Shown in pieces: positions 1 to 12,800 of a DNA stretch of 64,000 bases. Origin of the DNA: Aquilaria yunnanensis (lineage: Eukaryota; Streptophyta; Magnoliopsida; Malvales; Thymelaeaceae); NCBI GenBank assembly GCA_039654915.1, contig CM077600.1:32993992-33057991 (forward strand). The letters are read 5' to 3'. Every line of letters begins with the position of its first letter. Within the stretch, counting starts at the first letter, position 1. The translations under genes were made by a program, and so were the position numbers. The notes beneath the pieces were generated by a model, which was not told where the DNA came from, did not search any database, and saw nothing but the letters and a program-made list of their open reading frames with translations.

Positions 1-159
1 TTTTTTTCATACATACATATATACACACATATATCATTTTTAACTAAACCCTTATAAAACAAAATGTATTTTAAACTAATTAACTTAATTAAAATTTTTT
101 CAGTAATAATATTAATTAATTAATTAATAATAATAATTTTTTTTAATTTTTGTTTAATT

Positions 160-193
<34 letters not shown>

Positions 194-226
194 TAAAAAA
201 AGGTCGGACGAAATTAAGTGTCAATA
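1..226 (-). repeat. 3' LTR of E1 (partial)
   Basis: This stretch matches the last 226 bases of the E1 5' LTR (about 18556-18781), including the cat-acatacatatatacacac run and the terminal GGTCGGACGAAATTA block. It ends at base 226, next to the polypurine tract. The rest of this LTR lies outside the window. Confidence 0.88.
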
Positions 227-241
227 GCTGCCCCCCTTTGC
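227..241 (-). other. Polypurine tract of E1
   Basis: On the minus strand this reads CAAAGGGGGGCAGC and directly abuts the LTR start. It is identical to the tract next to the 3' LTR of the intact element at 45610-45623. A polypurine tract in this position primes plus-strand DNA synthesis. Confidence 0.8.
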
Positions 242-360
242 ATGCTTCATGGGACATGATGTATGCAAAGTAGTTACCAAATTTCGTCTGACTTAGCTAG
301 GCATTGAGAACCTTCTCGCCGCCTAAACCCTGAGGAGAAAAACTCTTTCCTCCTCCTTTT

Positions 361-730
361 TGAGGTTAAGGAACTTTCCTTAGAACCTCTGCGATAGGAA
401 CTCTCCTATCGTTGAAGGAAAATTAATTGATTTTGAGGCTAAGGAGCTTTCCTTAGGACCTCGGCAATAGGAGCTGTCCTATCGTTGAAGGAAAATTGAT
501 TGAGTTTGAGGCTAAAGAGCTTTCCTTAGGACCTCGGCGATAGGAGATGTCCTATCGTTGAAGGAAAGGAAAATTGATTGAGTTTGAGGCTAAGGAGCTT
601 TCCTTAGGACCTCGGCGATAGGAGCTGTCCTATCGTTGAAGGAAAATTGATTGAGTTTGAGGCTAAGGAGCTTTCCTTAGGACCTCGGCAATAGGAGTTG
701 TCCTATCGTTGAAGGAAAATTGATTGATTG
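361..730 (-). repeat. Hairpin tandem repeat array of E1 (about five units of 75-80 bp)
   Basis: Each unit contains CGATAGGA-GCTG-TCCTATCG, an 8-bp inverted repeat with a 4-nt loop, followed by a second smaller inverted repeat around AAGGAGCTTTCCTT. It sits between the LOG-like gene and the polypurine tract, exactly where the intact element has 17 units of a related but different 86-bp hairpin repeat. Further small hairpins (GGAGAAAA...TTTTCTCC) flank it at about 332 and 750. Confidence 0.85.
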
Positions 731-769
731 AAATTGAGGCTTAATTGATGGAGAAAAACTCTTTTCTCC

Positions 770-1307
770 TTTTTTGAGTACTTCAAGCAAAAGTTGTATG
801 AGGGCAATTGAAGTAGGAATGATTTTTTAGGAAGTGTGGATTTTCATAATAGGCGAGTGCAAAAATTTAAATTTCGATGAGATGAGTGAATCTTGATGAT
901 GTGAAATAAAATAGACAAATTATGTAAGGGTACGGATGTTTGGAATCAATACCCAAGGTTTCATCTAATATTTTCTTCAGAAAATATAGATTCCCTTGTG
1001 AGATATGTCATCCAAATAATGTTGAAGCTTAGCTCCCAAAAAATGTCCTGACTAGTGGAACTAATAGGATGTGTCTCAAGAGTAAACAAAATTACTCCTT
1101 ACTCAGCCATTCCAAACTAAAGGCTTTGTCCTATGGTTTTAATATCAGCATGAACCAAACTATCCTACGAGATAAAAAAGAAAGAAATTCCCTGAAAAGA
1201 AAAACCAAAACACGAAAGAAAATGCTGATAATAAAACTAAAAGACAAGAAGAACAGATCGGATCGCTTTTTCTTCCACAATGCTTCAACAGGCCAGGTAA
1301 AGGACAA
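770..1307 (-). other. LOG 3' trailer of E1, non-coding
   Basis: This is sequence between the LOG-like pseudogene and the hairpin array. It is homologous to 43380-43960 of the intact element, and part of it (about 1060-1290) is also found at 22600-22945 in the Athila element. I see no gene here. Confidence 0.6.
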
Positions 1308-1936
1308 TTATGGGACGAAACTGGTCGGGAAAGACTGTCGTGTCCAGTCTATCTGGATCATCGCTGGATCTGGTTCAGGAACAAAAGCTTGCATTTTATC
1401 TAGCAATTCTTCAGCAGTTGTTGCGGATATTAGGATTCGTCGTACTACTCTTGATATAAAATTCTTCTGCATAGCGTAGTCCACAAAAGCTATCAGACCT
1501 GTAAAGAAATTGTTAACATTTAACAGCCCAATGGGTTTCTTATGCAAATTAAGTTGGGCCATGGAAGCAATTTGAAAGACTTTTCCTAATGTGCCAAAAC
1601 CACCTGGTAGAGCGATAAAAGCATCAGCATTTAAAAGCATTTGTAACACACGCTCTTGAAAATTTTTAACCACTAATTCTTCTCCAATCGTGCCCCCAGA
1701 AACAAATTTTAAAGGTCCAGGGATAACGCCCAAAACTTGACTTCCTCCTAAAGATGCTGTTGATGCTACACCTCCCATTAATCCGACACTACCTCCTCCA
1801 TAAACTAAATGTATTTTTCGCTCAGCTAATACTCTACCCAAATAGTTGGCTGCCTTTAAATACTCTTCATCTTTTCCAGGAAAAGCTCCAGAAAATACAC
1901 AAATACTTCAGGTTTACGAGTTGGGGTTTTCTCCAT
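1308..1936 (-). pseudogene. LOG-like cytokinin riboside 5'-monophosphate phosphoribohydrolase, broken copy carried by E1
   Basis: The reading is homologous along its whole length to the intact 209-aa LOG-like gene at 42750-43379. The family releases active cytokinin bases from their nucleotides in the cytosol. The start codon aligned with the intact copy is at 1936. A one-base deletion near 1911 shifts the frame after about eight codons, and an open frame resumes from an internal Met at 1841. The PGGxGTxxE catalytic motif reads PGGFGTLGK: the glutamate codon at 1581-1583 is AAA. The copy therefore lacks both a correct N-terminus and the key acidic residue. It has no introns, unlike the multi-exon LOG genes usual in plants. 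Confidence 0.88.
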
Positions 1937-2026
1937 TCCTATCCTTAACCTTGTGAGAAATGAAGAAATGAGGATGTCTTTATAGAGGTAAAAGGATAAT
2001 GCAATAATCACATCTATAAGAGTAGG

Positions 2027-2360
2027 TGCACTATTGTCGGAAAAGGAGGAAAATTTTCAAAAATGGCAGCTAGCATAAACAGTAGTCATAACTGTAGCTC
2101 ACGTCAGGAATGGGTACATTATTGTCAAAAGGGGAGGAAATTTTCCAAAATGATTGCTAGCATGTACAGTAGTCATGACTGTGGCTCGCGTCAGGAGTAG
2201 GTACATTATTATCGGAAAAGAAGGAAAATTTTTCAAAAGCGACAGCTAACATGTACAGTAGTCGTGACTGTGGCTCACGTCAGGAATAGGTACATTATTC
2301 TTGGAAGAGAAGGAAAATTTTCAAAAGCGACAGCTAACATGTACAGTAGTCGTGACTTTG
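2027..2360 (-). repeat. TGACG-containing tandem repeats upstream of the E1 LOG pseudogene
   Basis: Three to four degenerate units of about 85 bp, each with CACGTCAGGA (TCCTGACGTG on the element strand), a tacagtagt-cgtgact segment and a gaaaattttc segment. The array lies between the last small cysteine-rich gene and LOG, as it does in the intact element (42120-42660). TGACG is the core of as-1-like bZIP/TGA sites, so an enhancer role is inferred. Confidence 0.7.
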
Positions 2361-2408
2361 GTTTACGTCTTCCGCTGGCTTTACATCCAGTAACGGTTTC
2401 AATGCCTT

Positions 2409-2956
2409 CTATGAATTGGCGATTTGCATCCCTTCCAGTTTTCTTACAAACTGGCAAACAGGGTCATTTAAAGTCAGATTCCTAAGACTGTAACGATCTC
2501 ATTGTTTTTGGAAAGTCATCCATAAACCGACAATCTCAAATTGCACCATTCCAAAAGAGTGCGCTTCAAGAGTCTTTCGGATATCCTCTAGAGATTCTTT
2601 ACGCAGGTCATTCTTAATGAATTTTCTTCTATCTTCACGATTTTTTGTGATTATTCCGGAAGAACGACATTTAGTGCCGCAAATCCACCATCCACAATTA
2701 TGACAGATGCCTAGCCTCCTTGCTCTTCTATTTTTGGCATAAGCGCTTTTACCAAAGCAGGGCATACGGGGGAAAAATGCATCTGGAACTTCACCAGCCG
2801 ACCGAACCTTAGCTTCGATTAGCCACCGCACATTATCAGGAATGCCTTTGTGCATAAATACTCTAAATCATTTACATCTAGCTTGATAAATCTTTTTAAG
2901 AACATTTATTGGGAGGGAAGGAAAATACTTTCGTAGGGCGGAAAGATAAGACTCCA
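2409..2956 (-). pseudogene. Cysteine-rich nucleic-acid-binding-like protein, E1 copy 3 (nearest LOG)
   Basis: A 182-codon-length reading homologous to the four intact copies at 39164-42075 and most like the last of them (both carry HNCGWWIC in the zinc-finger region). The aligned ATG is at 2956 and the stop at 2409. Only the part from about 2855 to 2499 stays open in one frame, so the copy is disrupted at both ends. The basic GKSAYAK run and the four-cysteine cluster remain recognisable. Confidence 0.8.
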
Positions 2957-3214
2957 TTGATGAAGGAGGCATTTAAGAGAAAAAATGAAGAAATTAGTGA
3001 TTGTAGGAAACGGAAATAACTGACTTTGAGAGTCACGGAGTACCGTATCCAAAAAGAAGAACACGCATTTATAGCGATGAAAGGATAACGTGTTTATTAC
3101 GCTTACAGAAGCAAGTACATTATTGTCAAAAGAAAAGACAAATGACAGTTTATATGTACAGTAATTGTGACTGTGGCTCACATCTTCCACTGGTTTTACG
3201 TCCAGTAACGGCTT

Positions 3215-3763
3215 CTATAAGTCGGGGATTTACTTCCCATCCAGTTTTCTTACAAACTGGCAAACAGGGTCGTTTAAAGTCAGATTCCCAAGACTGTAAC
3301 GGTCTCGTTCTTTATGGTAAGTCCTCCATAAACCGATAATTTCACCTTGCACTCCTCCACAAGAATGTATTTCAAGAGTCTCTCGGATATCTTCCAGAGA
3401 TTCCTTACGCAGGCCATTCTTAATGAATTTTCTTTTATCTTCACGATTTTTCGAGATGTATCCTAAAGAGCGACATTTAGTATCGCAATTCCATCGTCCA
3501 CATTTATGACAGACACTTAGCCTCTTTTCTCTTTGCTTTTTGGCATAAGCGCTTTTACCTAAGCCGGGCATACGGGGCATAAATGCATCTGAAACTTCAC
3601 CAGCCGAACAGACCTTAGCTTCAATTAACCACCGCACATCGTCAGGAATGCCCTTGTGTATAAAAACTCTGATTCTTTCACATCTAGCTTGGTAAATCCT
3701 TCTAAGAACATTTATTGGAAGGGAAGGAAAGTACTTTCACAGGGCGGAAAGAGTAGAATCCAT
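3215..3763 (-). pseudogene. Cysteine-rich nucleic-acid-binding-like protein, E1 copy 2
   Basis: Full-length homologue of the 182-aa genes of the intact element. The aligned ATG is at 3763. An early CGA arginine codon has become TGA near codon 9, so the open part begins downstream (3637-3230). The YAKKQREKRLSVCHKCGRWNC segment shows the basic stretch followed by the cysteine cluster. A TATA-like segment lies upstream at about 3896-3905, in the spacer that separates the copies. Confidence 0.82.
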
Positions 3764-4064
3764 TGATGAGAGAAGAATTTGAGAGAAGAATTTGAGAGAA
3801 GAGAGGAAGAAATCAGTTATTGTAGGAAACTATAATAACCGACTATGAGAGTCACGGAATACCGTATCCGCTACTTAAACGGGAAGAAGAACACGCATTT
3901 ATAGCGATGAAAGGATAACGTGTTAATTACGCTTACGGGAGTAAGTACATTATTGTCAAAAGAAAAATGTAAATCTTCAAATATGACAAATTGTATGTAC
4001 AGTGATTGTGACTGTGACTCACATCTTCCACTGGTTTTACGTCCAGTAACGACTTCAACGGCTT

Positions 4065-4613
4065 CTATGAGTCGGGGATTTGCTTCCCATCCAGTTTTCT
4101 TATAAACTGGCAAACAGGGTCTTTTAAAGTCAGATTCCCGGGACTGTAACGCTCTCGTTCTTCATGAAAAATACTCTATAAACCAAGAAGTTCGCGTTGC
4201 ATTGATCCACAAGAATGAGTCTCAAGAGTTAATCGGATATCATCCAACGAATCCTTACTCAGGCCATTCTTGATGAATCGTATTTTATCTTCTCGATTAT
4301 TGAAGATCATTCCTAAAGAACGACATTTAGTGTTACAAGTCCATCGACCACATTTATGACAGACTTGTAACCTTTTCGCTCTTCATTTTTTGGTATAAGA
4401 GCTTTTGCCTATGCCTGGCATGTGAGACGTAAATGCATCTGGGGCTTCGCCTGCCAGACGAACCTTAGCTTCGATTAACCACCGTACATCTTCAGGGATT
4501 CCTTTGTGCATCAAAACTCTTAATCGTTCATAGCGAACTCGGTAGATCTTTTTGATAATGTTCATTGGGAGAAAAGGAAAATATTTTCACAAGGGAGAAA
4601 GAGTAGGATCCAT
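4065..4613 (-). pseudogene. Cysteine-rich nucleic-acid-binding-like protein, E1 copy 1 (nearest pol)
   Basis: The reading starts at 4613 and ends at 4065, the same 549-bp length as the intact genes. It is closest to the first intact copy (39164-39712). Two visible arginine codons have changed from CGA to TGA: one near codon 9, the other inside the basic stretch just before the cysteine cluster. A protein would therefore stop before the zinc-finger region. Such C-to-T changes fit decay of a methylated element. Confidence 0.83.
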
Positions 4614-4739
4614 TTTCTAGCGGGAAGTAAAAGAAAGAATGGAGGAAGGAATCAGTTATGATGGGCAACTGAGAGAACCGACTTGAGGGTCACGGAGTAC
4701 CGTTTCCGCCACTTAACCGGAAAAATGGAGCCAACTTTT

Positions 4740-5225
4740 TGACAATATTTCTTATCTTTGATATTTCGTCGAGCTGACGTCGATCTTGTCCTTGTGCATG
4801 AAGCCTCGATTATCGAATCCATTGTCAGCTTTTGACAAATTGTCAACGACAATATTTCTTGACATCTGCCTTATCCTTGACCATAGCTATCTCTTATCGT
4901 CGATCCTGTCCTTCCAGGTGTAGCCTCGATTATTGAATCAATTACCAACTTTTGACAAATTGTCAATGACAATATTTCTTGACATCTGCCTTATCCTTGG
5001 CCATAACTATCTCTTATCATCGATCCTGTCCTTCCAGGTGTAGCCTCGATTATTGAATCCATTACCAGCTTTTGACAAATTGTCAACGACAATATTTCTT
5101 GACATCTGCCTTATCCTTGGCTATACCTATCTCTTATCTTGGATACTACTAGCTGACGTCAATCCTGTCCTTCCAGGTGTAGTCTCGATTATTGAATCGA
5201 TTGCCAGGCTTTTGACATATTGTCT
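4740..5225 (-). repeat. 120-bp tandem repeats in the cargo leader of E1 (about four units)
   Basis: Units recur at 120-bp spacing (GCCTCGATTAT at 4803, 4923 and 5043, and a diverged copy near 5181). Each holds TTGACAAATTGTCAA, an interrupted palindrome, and most hold a GACGTC-type motif; one unit has the full palindrome TGACGTCA at about 5154. The array lies upstream of the first cargo gene. The intact element has about one unit at the same place (about 38870-39020). Confidence 0.75.
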
Positions 5226-6225
5226 ACCTTATCCTTGAATTCCTGATGCGGGTTGGTCCAGCGTATTAGCTGTGCATCCAGTGATAGACTGGTAAGAGCT
5301 GATGTCATTGAGATCTCAGCTTATACTGCTATAACTGTGTCGTGAATGTGCTTCCCGTTTGGTCCCTGTTATGCAAAGGCCGTGCATGCATGATGTGAAA
5401 TGCATGAATGCAGAGCATGTGTAATTGATGGTTTTTTTTTTTTTTTGGATTTTTGGATGGATCTAGTTCTTCATGTCTTTGCTTTACTAGATCTTCTTTG
5501 TGATTGCCTTCTTGGACTATCATTGAATCTCTTTATGCTTCCCAGCTCTTGTCCATTGCCTCAAAAGCCCAACTCTTTTCAAAATCCCCTTTCCTTAACT
5601 TGTTCTTGAATTTTGGCCTCAATTTCTTTAATGCTCGCCCGCCTCATACTTTATGCCTCTCTGGATAATTGTCCCTGTTAAAATATTCGTGAGTATGGTT
5701 CTTTCTTGCTAACGTGAACATGCTAAGACTTCTGAAGCAATCATCCAGGCAACTACCAAGGCTATCTCCCAAAGATTTGTTACTCCTTCTTCTTTGTTAG
5801 CCTATGTTCTGTGCCGTTCGCAAAGCAGGACCTCAATCTTACCTGTTTTAATTCACAAAGCTTATCAAAGTAATCTACGGTCTTTGCTTTTTCTGAGTTT
5901 TAATTAGTACTATTCTTCCTACAAATATCACAATTTATTGCACACTAAAGGCTAGTAGGAATGTGAGATTTGAAGGAAAAGAACTGGATATAAATGACTT
6001 CATCATTTTTTTTTTGAACAAGGGAATATAAAAGTTGAACGTGAGAATCAAAGGAAAGCTAAAGAGAATTGGCTTTTTATTTATGGGTAAGAGAATATAA
6101 AAGTCTTGGGCACAGATGCATAACAATGAAAGTGTGAGGGAAGAACGCTCTCTTTGACAACTTTGATCAAATAGACTTTGGTAACCCTGTATCCACTTCT
6201 TCCCTTCAGTCCGAAAATTTCTTCA
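5226..6225 (-). other. Spacer between pol and cargo in E1
   Basis: Homologous to 37870-38870 of the intact element. It contains CATGCATG runs at about 5383-5400 (RY-type motifs) and a T-rich run, and I see no conserved coding sequence. Short open frames here are not shared with the other element as proteins. Confidence 0.55.
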
Positions 6226-9200
6226 TTATGCAAAGTATTTCTTTACTGAATCAGAATTTACTGGCTTTGGTAACTCTCGTCCATCCATTTCTGTCAGAAT
6301 TAGAGCCCTTCCTGAAAATGCTTTCTTCACGACATATGGCCCATCATAATTTGGTGTCCATTTTCCTATAGAATCATGCTGAATGGGTAGAATTTTCTTA
6401 AGCACTATGTCACCCTCGTGAAATTGCCGTGGGCGAACCTTTTTATTGTAAGCGCGAATCATCCTCCTTTGATAAAGCTGCCCATGGCAGAGGGCTATCA
6501 TTCTTCTTTCATCAATTAGGTTTAATTGCTCGTATCTAGCCTTGACCTATTCTGCTTCTCTTAATTGAGTATCCATTAGTACCCTTAATGAAGGAATTTC
6601 AACTTCAATGGGTAATACAGCCTCCATACCATATACCAGAGAAAAAGGTGTTGCTCCAGTAGAAGTACGGGTAGAAGTTTTATAAGCATGTAGTGCAAAA
6701 GGTAACATCTCATGCCAGTCCTTGTAAGTGACGATCATCTTTTCAATAATTCTCTTGATATTTTTATTGGCCGCTTCTACTGCACCATTTATTATCGGTC
6801 GATAAGGTGCTGAATTGAGATGCTTGATCTTGAACTGTTGCACAAAGTCTGCATCATTGCATTGTTCAAGTTCGTGGCATTGTCTGAGATGATACACTCT
6901 GGCAGCCCATAGCGACAAATGATTTCTTTCTTAATGAACCGGCATACCACCTTTTGAGTTACATTTGCATAAGACACAGCTTCTACCCATTTAGTGAAGT
7001 AGTCTATTGCCACTAGGATGAATTTCTGACCATTAGAAGCTTTGGGGGTAATGGCTCCAATGACGTCAATTCCCCACATGGCAAAAGGCCAAGGTATTGC
7101 TGTTACATTAAGAGGAGCAGGTAGAGCCTGGATCTTGTTGGCATATATTTGACATTTGTGACATTTTTTTACATGATTGATGCAATCACTTTCCAATGTG
7201 AGCCAATAGTAGCCAGCCCTCATTATTTGTCTTGCCATGGTATGACCACTAGTGTGTGCTCCACACATTCCAGAATGAATTTCTTCTATGATCTTTCATG
7301 CTTCATGAGCATCTACACAGCGAAGTAGCATCAAGTTTGGGGTTTTCTTATAAAGTATGTCTAGGTTTAAAAGAAAACCTATTGACAATCTTCGTAGAAA
7401 TTTCTTGTCATTTTCTGATGCTTCTGGTGGATACACTCATTCTTGGAGGTATTTTTTGATATCGTGATACTAAGGTTTCCCATCCATTTCTTCTTCGATG
7501 TTCATGCAATAAGCTGGGGAATCTATTATTTTCATTTCGAACACAGGAGTATGCTCAGGGTCGCTTATCTTGTACATAGCAGCTAAAGTAGCTAAAGCGT
7601 CCGGAATTTGATTATCTTCCCTTGGAAGATGATGGAAGCTTATACTGTTAAATTTTCGAGCCAAGTCTAGTATGAGCTTTTGGTAATGGATCAATTTTGA
7701 ATCCCTTGTCTCCCATTCTCCATTGATTTGATATATGACTAATGCGGAATCTCCATAAACTCGGAGATCTCTTAGTTTCAATTCCAGTGCCATTTGGAGT
7801 CCCATAGCACATGCCTCATATTCTACTATGTTGTTGGTACAAGGAAATGTAATTTTTGCTGTGAGGGGAAACTGCTCTCCGCTTGGAGAGATGAGTATAG
7901 CTCCAATCCCTTGTCCCAAAGCATTAGATGCTCCATCGAATGCCATTTTCCATGTTTCATCATCTTTAGAGACTTCCTGTTCTATTGTCATTATATCTCC
8001 ATCAGAAAAGTCTATTCTCATTGGCTCATAATCATCTAATGCTCTATCAGCCAGATATTCAGCAATCAGACTCCCTTTTACAGCCTTTTGGGTGACATAC
8101 TGTATGTTGTATTCAGACAACAACATTTGCCATTTTGCGATTCTGCCTGATAAAGCGGGTTTATCAAAAATGTACTTAAAGGGATCAGTTTTGAAGATCA
8201 AGAATGTGGTGTTGTTGAGCATGTAGTGTCGTAGTTGGTGTGCTACCTATACAAGGGCACAACAGGACTTTTCTACTATTGAGTATTTTGCTTCATATGT
8301 GGTAAGCTTCTTGCTCAAATAGTAAATTGCATGCTCTTTCTTGCCTGTCTCATCACGTTGACCTAATACAGATCCTAATGAAGAATTCTGTATGGATAAA
8401 TATAAAATCAACGGTTCTCCAGATCGAGGTGGTACCAAGACTGGTGGATTTGATAGATATTGCTTGATTTTCTCGAATGCTTCTTGGCATTCGTTATTCC
8501 ACTCGATCGGATTGTTCTTCTTTAGTGATTTGAAAAGAGGTTCACCCTTGGACGTCAATTGTGATATGAATCTTGCTATGAAGTTGATTCTGCCCAGAAA
8601 ACTTCTTACTTGTTTTGGAGTTTTCGGGGGTTGCATTTCTTGTATCGCCTTAACTTTACTTGGGTCAACTCGAATCCCATCTTTGCTTACCATGAAACCC
8701 AATAACTTTCCTGAAGAGGCTCCGAACGTATATTTGGCAGGATTCAACTTTAGTTGATATTTGCGAAGTCTATCGAATAGTTTTCTTAGCACTTTTAGAT
8801 GCCCCCCAGCAGTGAAAGTTTTGGCAATCATGTCGTCTACATATACTTCAATTTCTTTATGCATAATGTCATGGAATAACGCGACCATGGCTCTTTGATA
8901 TGTAGCACCAGCATTCTTTAACCCAAAAGGCATCACCTTATAGTAGAAGGTACCCCAAAGGGTAATAAAAGCAGTTTTTATCATATCTTCAAGTTTGATT
9001 TGATTGTACCCAGAAAAGCCATCCATGAAGGAAAAGTAGGAGTTTCCTGCGGTATTATCCACCAGCGTATCAATGTGAGGAAGTGGGAAGTTATCTTTAG
9101 GACTGGCATCGTTCAAGGGCCGGTAATCCTAACAAACTCTTAGTTTCCCACTTTCTTTCTTTTCGACTAGAACTATGTTAACAACCCATTCTGTATATTC

Positions 9201-9648
9201 AGTGACCCCAAGGAATCTTGCATCTCATAGCTTTCGAATCTCATCTTTTACTCTCAAGATTAGATCCGGCTTTAATCTTCGTAACTTCTGTCTGACAGGC
9301 TTCGCCCCAAGCTTCAAAGGTATTTTGTGTAGCACTATGTCTGAGCTTAAGCCAGGCATATCTTGGTATGACCAAACAAATACATCCACATATTCCTTCA
9401 ATAAGTGGACTAATTCTTCTTTCTCTTCAGGAGGAAATAGAGTGCCAATCTTGACTTCTTTTACAACCTGACTGTCTCCTAAGTTGAATGCCTCAGTTGG
9501 TTCCTGACTTGTTGATCTTTCTTTTTCATCTAGCTCGATCATTTTTAATAGCTCAGGAGATATTTGAAGATCTTCGTCATCCGAGTCGGTAGTGTTTACA
9601 GGATTATCAAAGTTCATTCTTTCATTGTTATCAAAGAGAGTTTTAGGT
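6226..9648 (-). pseudogene. pol (RT, RNase H, second RNase H, integrase) of E1, multiply broken
   Basis: Aligns with the intact 1132-aa pol at 34471-37869. Recognisable pieces run from the acidic N-terminus (9617) through RT with YVDDM (about 8830), a Ty3-type RNase H, the second RNase H with FDGASN (about 7930), the zinc-binding integrase N-terminus (about 7100-7280), the DD35E core and the GPYVVKK C-terminus. Stops are mostly single transitions: TGG to TGA near 9225, CAG to TAG near 9130, TGG to TAG near 8246 and near 6547. A one-base deletion near 6840 shifts the integrase frame. It cannot encode a working polyprotein. Confidence 0.92.
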
Positions 9649-9843
9649 CTGCATTAACCAGAGAGAAAAGAGAGAAAAGAGAAAATGGTAAGAATGAGAT
9701 GGATGCAAACTGGTACTTTATATATAATGTGCATAAATCACAACTTTATTGGAATGAAAAGCAATAACTAAAAGGTTCACTTAAGCAAATACTACACCCT
9801 ATTGATTGAACCTTTCTTTAGGAGGTTTTTACTATTAGATTAC
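9649..9843 (-). other. Predicted intron between gag-pro and pol of E1
   Basis: On the minus strand the interval begins GTAATC (from 9843) and ends with a long pyrimidine run followed by TTAATGCAG (to 9649). Both sites and the 195-bp length match the 198-bp interval at 34242-34439 in the intact element, where splicing would restore a continuous frame. Confidence 0.6.
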
Positions 9844-12800
9844 TTTGAAAAGCTCTCGATTATAACGGGCAGTTCTATCGCCTCCCAATTGTTCAGCACA
9901 TCCCGTGGACTACAGGGTTGAACGAGCTCCTCATCTTCAGGTGAATCACTGATTATTGCCTGAATAGAAAGACTTTCAAAAGACTTGTTGATGTTGATGG
10001 TCAGCGAGCCTTCATCGCCATTTTTGGGAATTAAGCCACCACTCACGAATGTTTCAGTGATGTCAGGGATATCCAGATTTCTTTCCTCTAGAGGATGCCT
10101 TGTTAATCGTGCAATCCTCTTTTCTCTCTTTTCAGCTATCGCCTTCATTTTGTCTTGCCCTATCAGTGTGAAACCTAGGCCATATTTTCCTTCATTTGCT
10201 GAGATTTTCAATGGCTCTGGGATTCCTTGTAAATCTTGTCCCAGACCTAACCTCGGTGAGTATCCTCATTTCGTCATGAGTTTGGCGATCATGCGACTTG
10301 TTTTAGAGATGCTAGGCACGGGTTCTTCTCCATATTCACCGACATAGGTAGCATTAATAATTTCAAATGACCTGAAAGAGCAATCAGGTATATTTTCATT
10401 AACCTCGACGTATTGAGCATCCGCAGGTCTAGATAGTAGAATGTCTTCTTCAGCAAAGACTGTGATTAACTTTGCTTCAATAATGAATTTCATTTTTTGG
10501 TGTAATGAAGAAGGAATTGCTCCAGCCATATGGATCCATGGTCTTCCCAATAAACAAGTATAAGAAGGATTAATATCCATAACTTGGAATGTGACGTGGA
10601 AGACACAAGGGCCAATCTCTATTGGCAGCTCTATTTCTCCAATAACATCTCTCTTCGTCCCATCAAACGCTCGAACGATGATATGACTGTTGTTGAGGTA
10701 TGATGGGTCTATACCAAGCTTGTGTAAGGTTTCAAGTAGCATTACATTTAGAGCTGATCCATTATCAATAAGAACTCTAGCTATAATTCGATCTTTATAC
10801 TTAACTGAAATATGTAGAGCCTTAGAGTGACCCCTTCCTTCTGCTGGTATCTCATCGTCAGTGAATGTGATGAAATTCTGTGCCGTAATGTTGTTGACGA
10901 GGTGGTCAAAATTATTCACGGAAATATCTTGCTCAACATAGGCCTTATTCAAGACTTTCAGGAGGGCTTCTCGATGAGCATCAAAGCTTAAAAGTAGTGA
11001 AAGTATGGAAATCTTTGCTGGCAGGCGATTTAACTACTCCACGATGTTGTACTCATTTTGCTTTATGAGTTTGAGAAACTCAGCAGCTTGTTCATCTATT
11101 ACTGCTCGAGGCATCTCTTGCTCTTTGGATGTATTTGTATCAAGAGGTCCACTTGTTGGGTCTGTAATGTTCTTATCTTGTTGGAGCTTGTTCATTTGCT
11201 CCGGAGAATAACACCGACCACTTCTAGTCATGCTCCCAACCTCTAAAGGAGTTGATGTGATGTTGGAAGTGTAACCATAACTCCATGGAACAGCCTTGTC
11301 TGATTTGTAGGGGAATGGCTTCGGGACTTGAATTCTTAAAGGCTTAACAGTAGGTTTTGAAATTTGTATGACTAGTGGTCTTGGCATAGCATTGACTTCT
11401 TGCTCTTTAATGATCACATTTACATCATCATCTTTATTTGACATAAAAATGATGAGTTTGGATGAGTCTATGAGTCTTTGTAGACTTTCACGAAATTCTG
11501 AGCATTCCTGGATGGAATGACTCTTACTGTCATGAAAATCACACCACTCCTCATCTTCAACTTCTTCATGTGCAAAAGATTGCTTTCCCATGATGACCCC
11601 TTCTTTCACAAGGCATGAATATACATGCTTAAGAGGTGTTATAATATCGTTGACTGACTTCTTTATCAGCCGGTGTTCTTCTATCATATTGACTGGTTTA
11701 GCTTGATGAGGCGGTAACGGGTTATGAGTGACATTCGGTTCATCGGAAAAGTCTAACCACTTTGACTCTATTAATTGTTGGACTATGCGTTTCAAAGCTA
11801 TAAATTCTCTAGGCCATGACCCACTGTGCCATCATGATATGAGCAAGTTACGTTGGGGTCATACCACCTTGGATATGGGGGTTCGAATGGCCTTGTAGAA
11901 ATTAGGCGGATAAGTTGACTTTCAATGAGTTTTGGATACAACTCAGTGTAAGTCATGGGAATTGGCGCAAAAACTTCCCTTGGTCTTTGTGCAGGTACTG
12001 AAGGAGTCGGAACAGGTGGTCGTAACTGATTAGGCCTGTTGAGAAGATAATTATTGGGCCTATTATGAGGATAATCATTGGGCCTATTGGGAGGATAATC
12101 ATTGGGCCTATTGGCAGAATAGGATAGGCGATGCCCGGTAGCCACAGTACCCACGAGGGGAATCCCTCTTCCGCGTCCTATTTGTTGTACTTCTTCATCC
12201 TTTCTTCTGGATGGTCCTCCTCTTTTCATAGGATCATTAAAGGACTTAGCAATCTTGCCAGTCCTAATCCTATGCTCGAGCCTTTCTCCAGACATGACAA
12301 CGTCAGAGAAATTAGTTGCCGAATTGCCAATGAGCTTGTCATAATATGGGTACTTCAGTGTCTGAACAAATAAAGTAACCATTTCTCTCTCCGTCATGGG
12401 TGGCTGAACTTGTGCGGCTAAGTCCCTCCACTTTTGAGCGTATTCCTTGAAGGTTTCTTGCTTTTTCCTTTCTATATTCTGGAGAGTTTGGCGATCCGGG
12501 GCCAAGTCCATAACATGTTTGTAATTGCTGATGAAGGCCTGAGCAAAGTCATTCTATGTTTTAATGTTTCTTGGACCTTGACTTATATACCACTGTAATG
12601 CTGATTTTGTAAGGTTTTCTTGAAAAAGTGCAATCCACACCTTTTCGTCTTTTGTGAGTGGTTGTAGTCTTCTTAGAAACAACGTGATGTGAGTGATGGG
12701 ATCACTCGTTCCATCGTATTTCACAAAGTCTGGCACCTTAAAGTCTGAAGGGATTACGACATCTGACACTAAGCAGAGGTCATGCACTGAGATAGATCCG

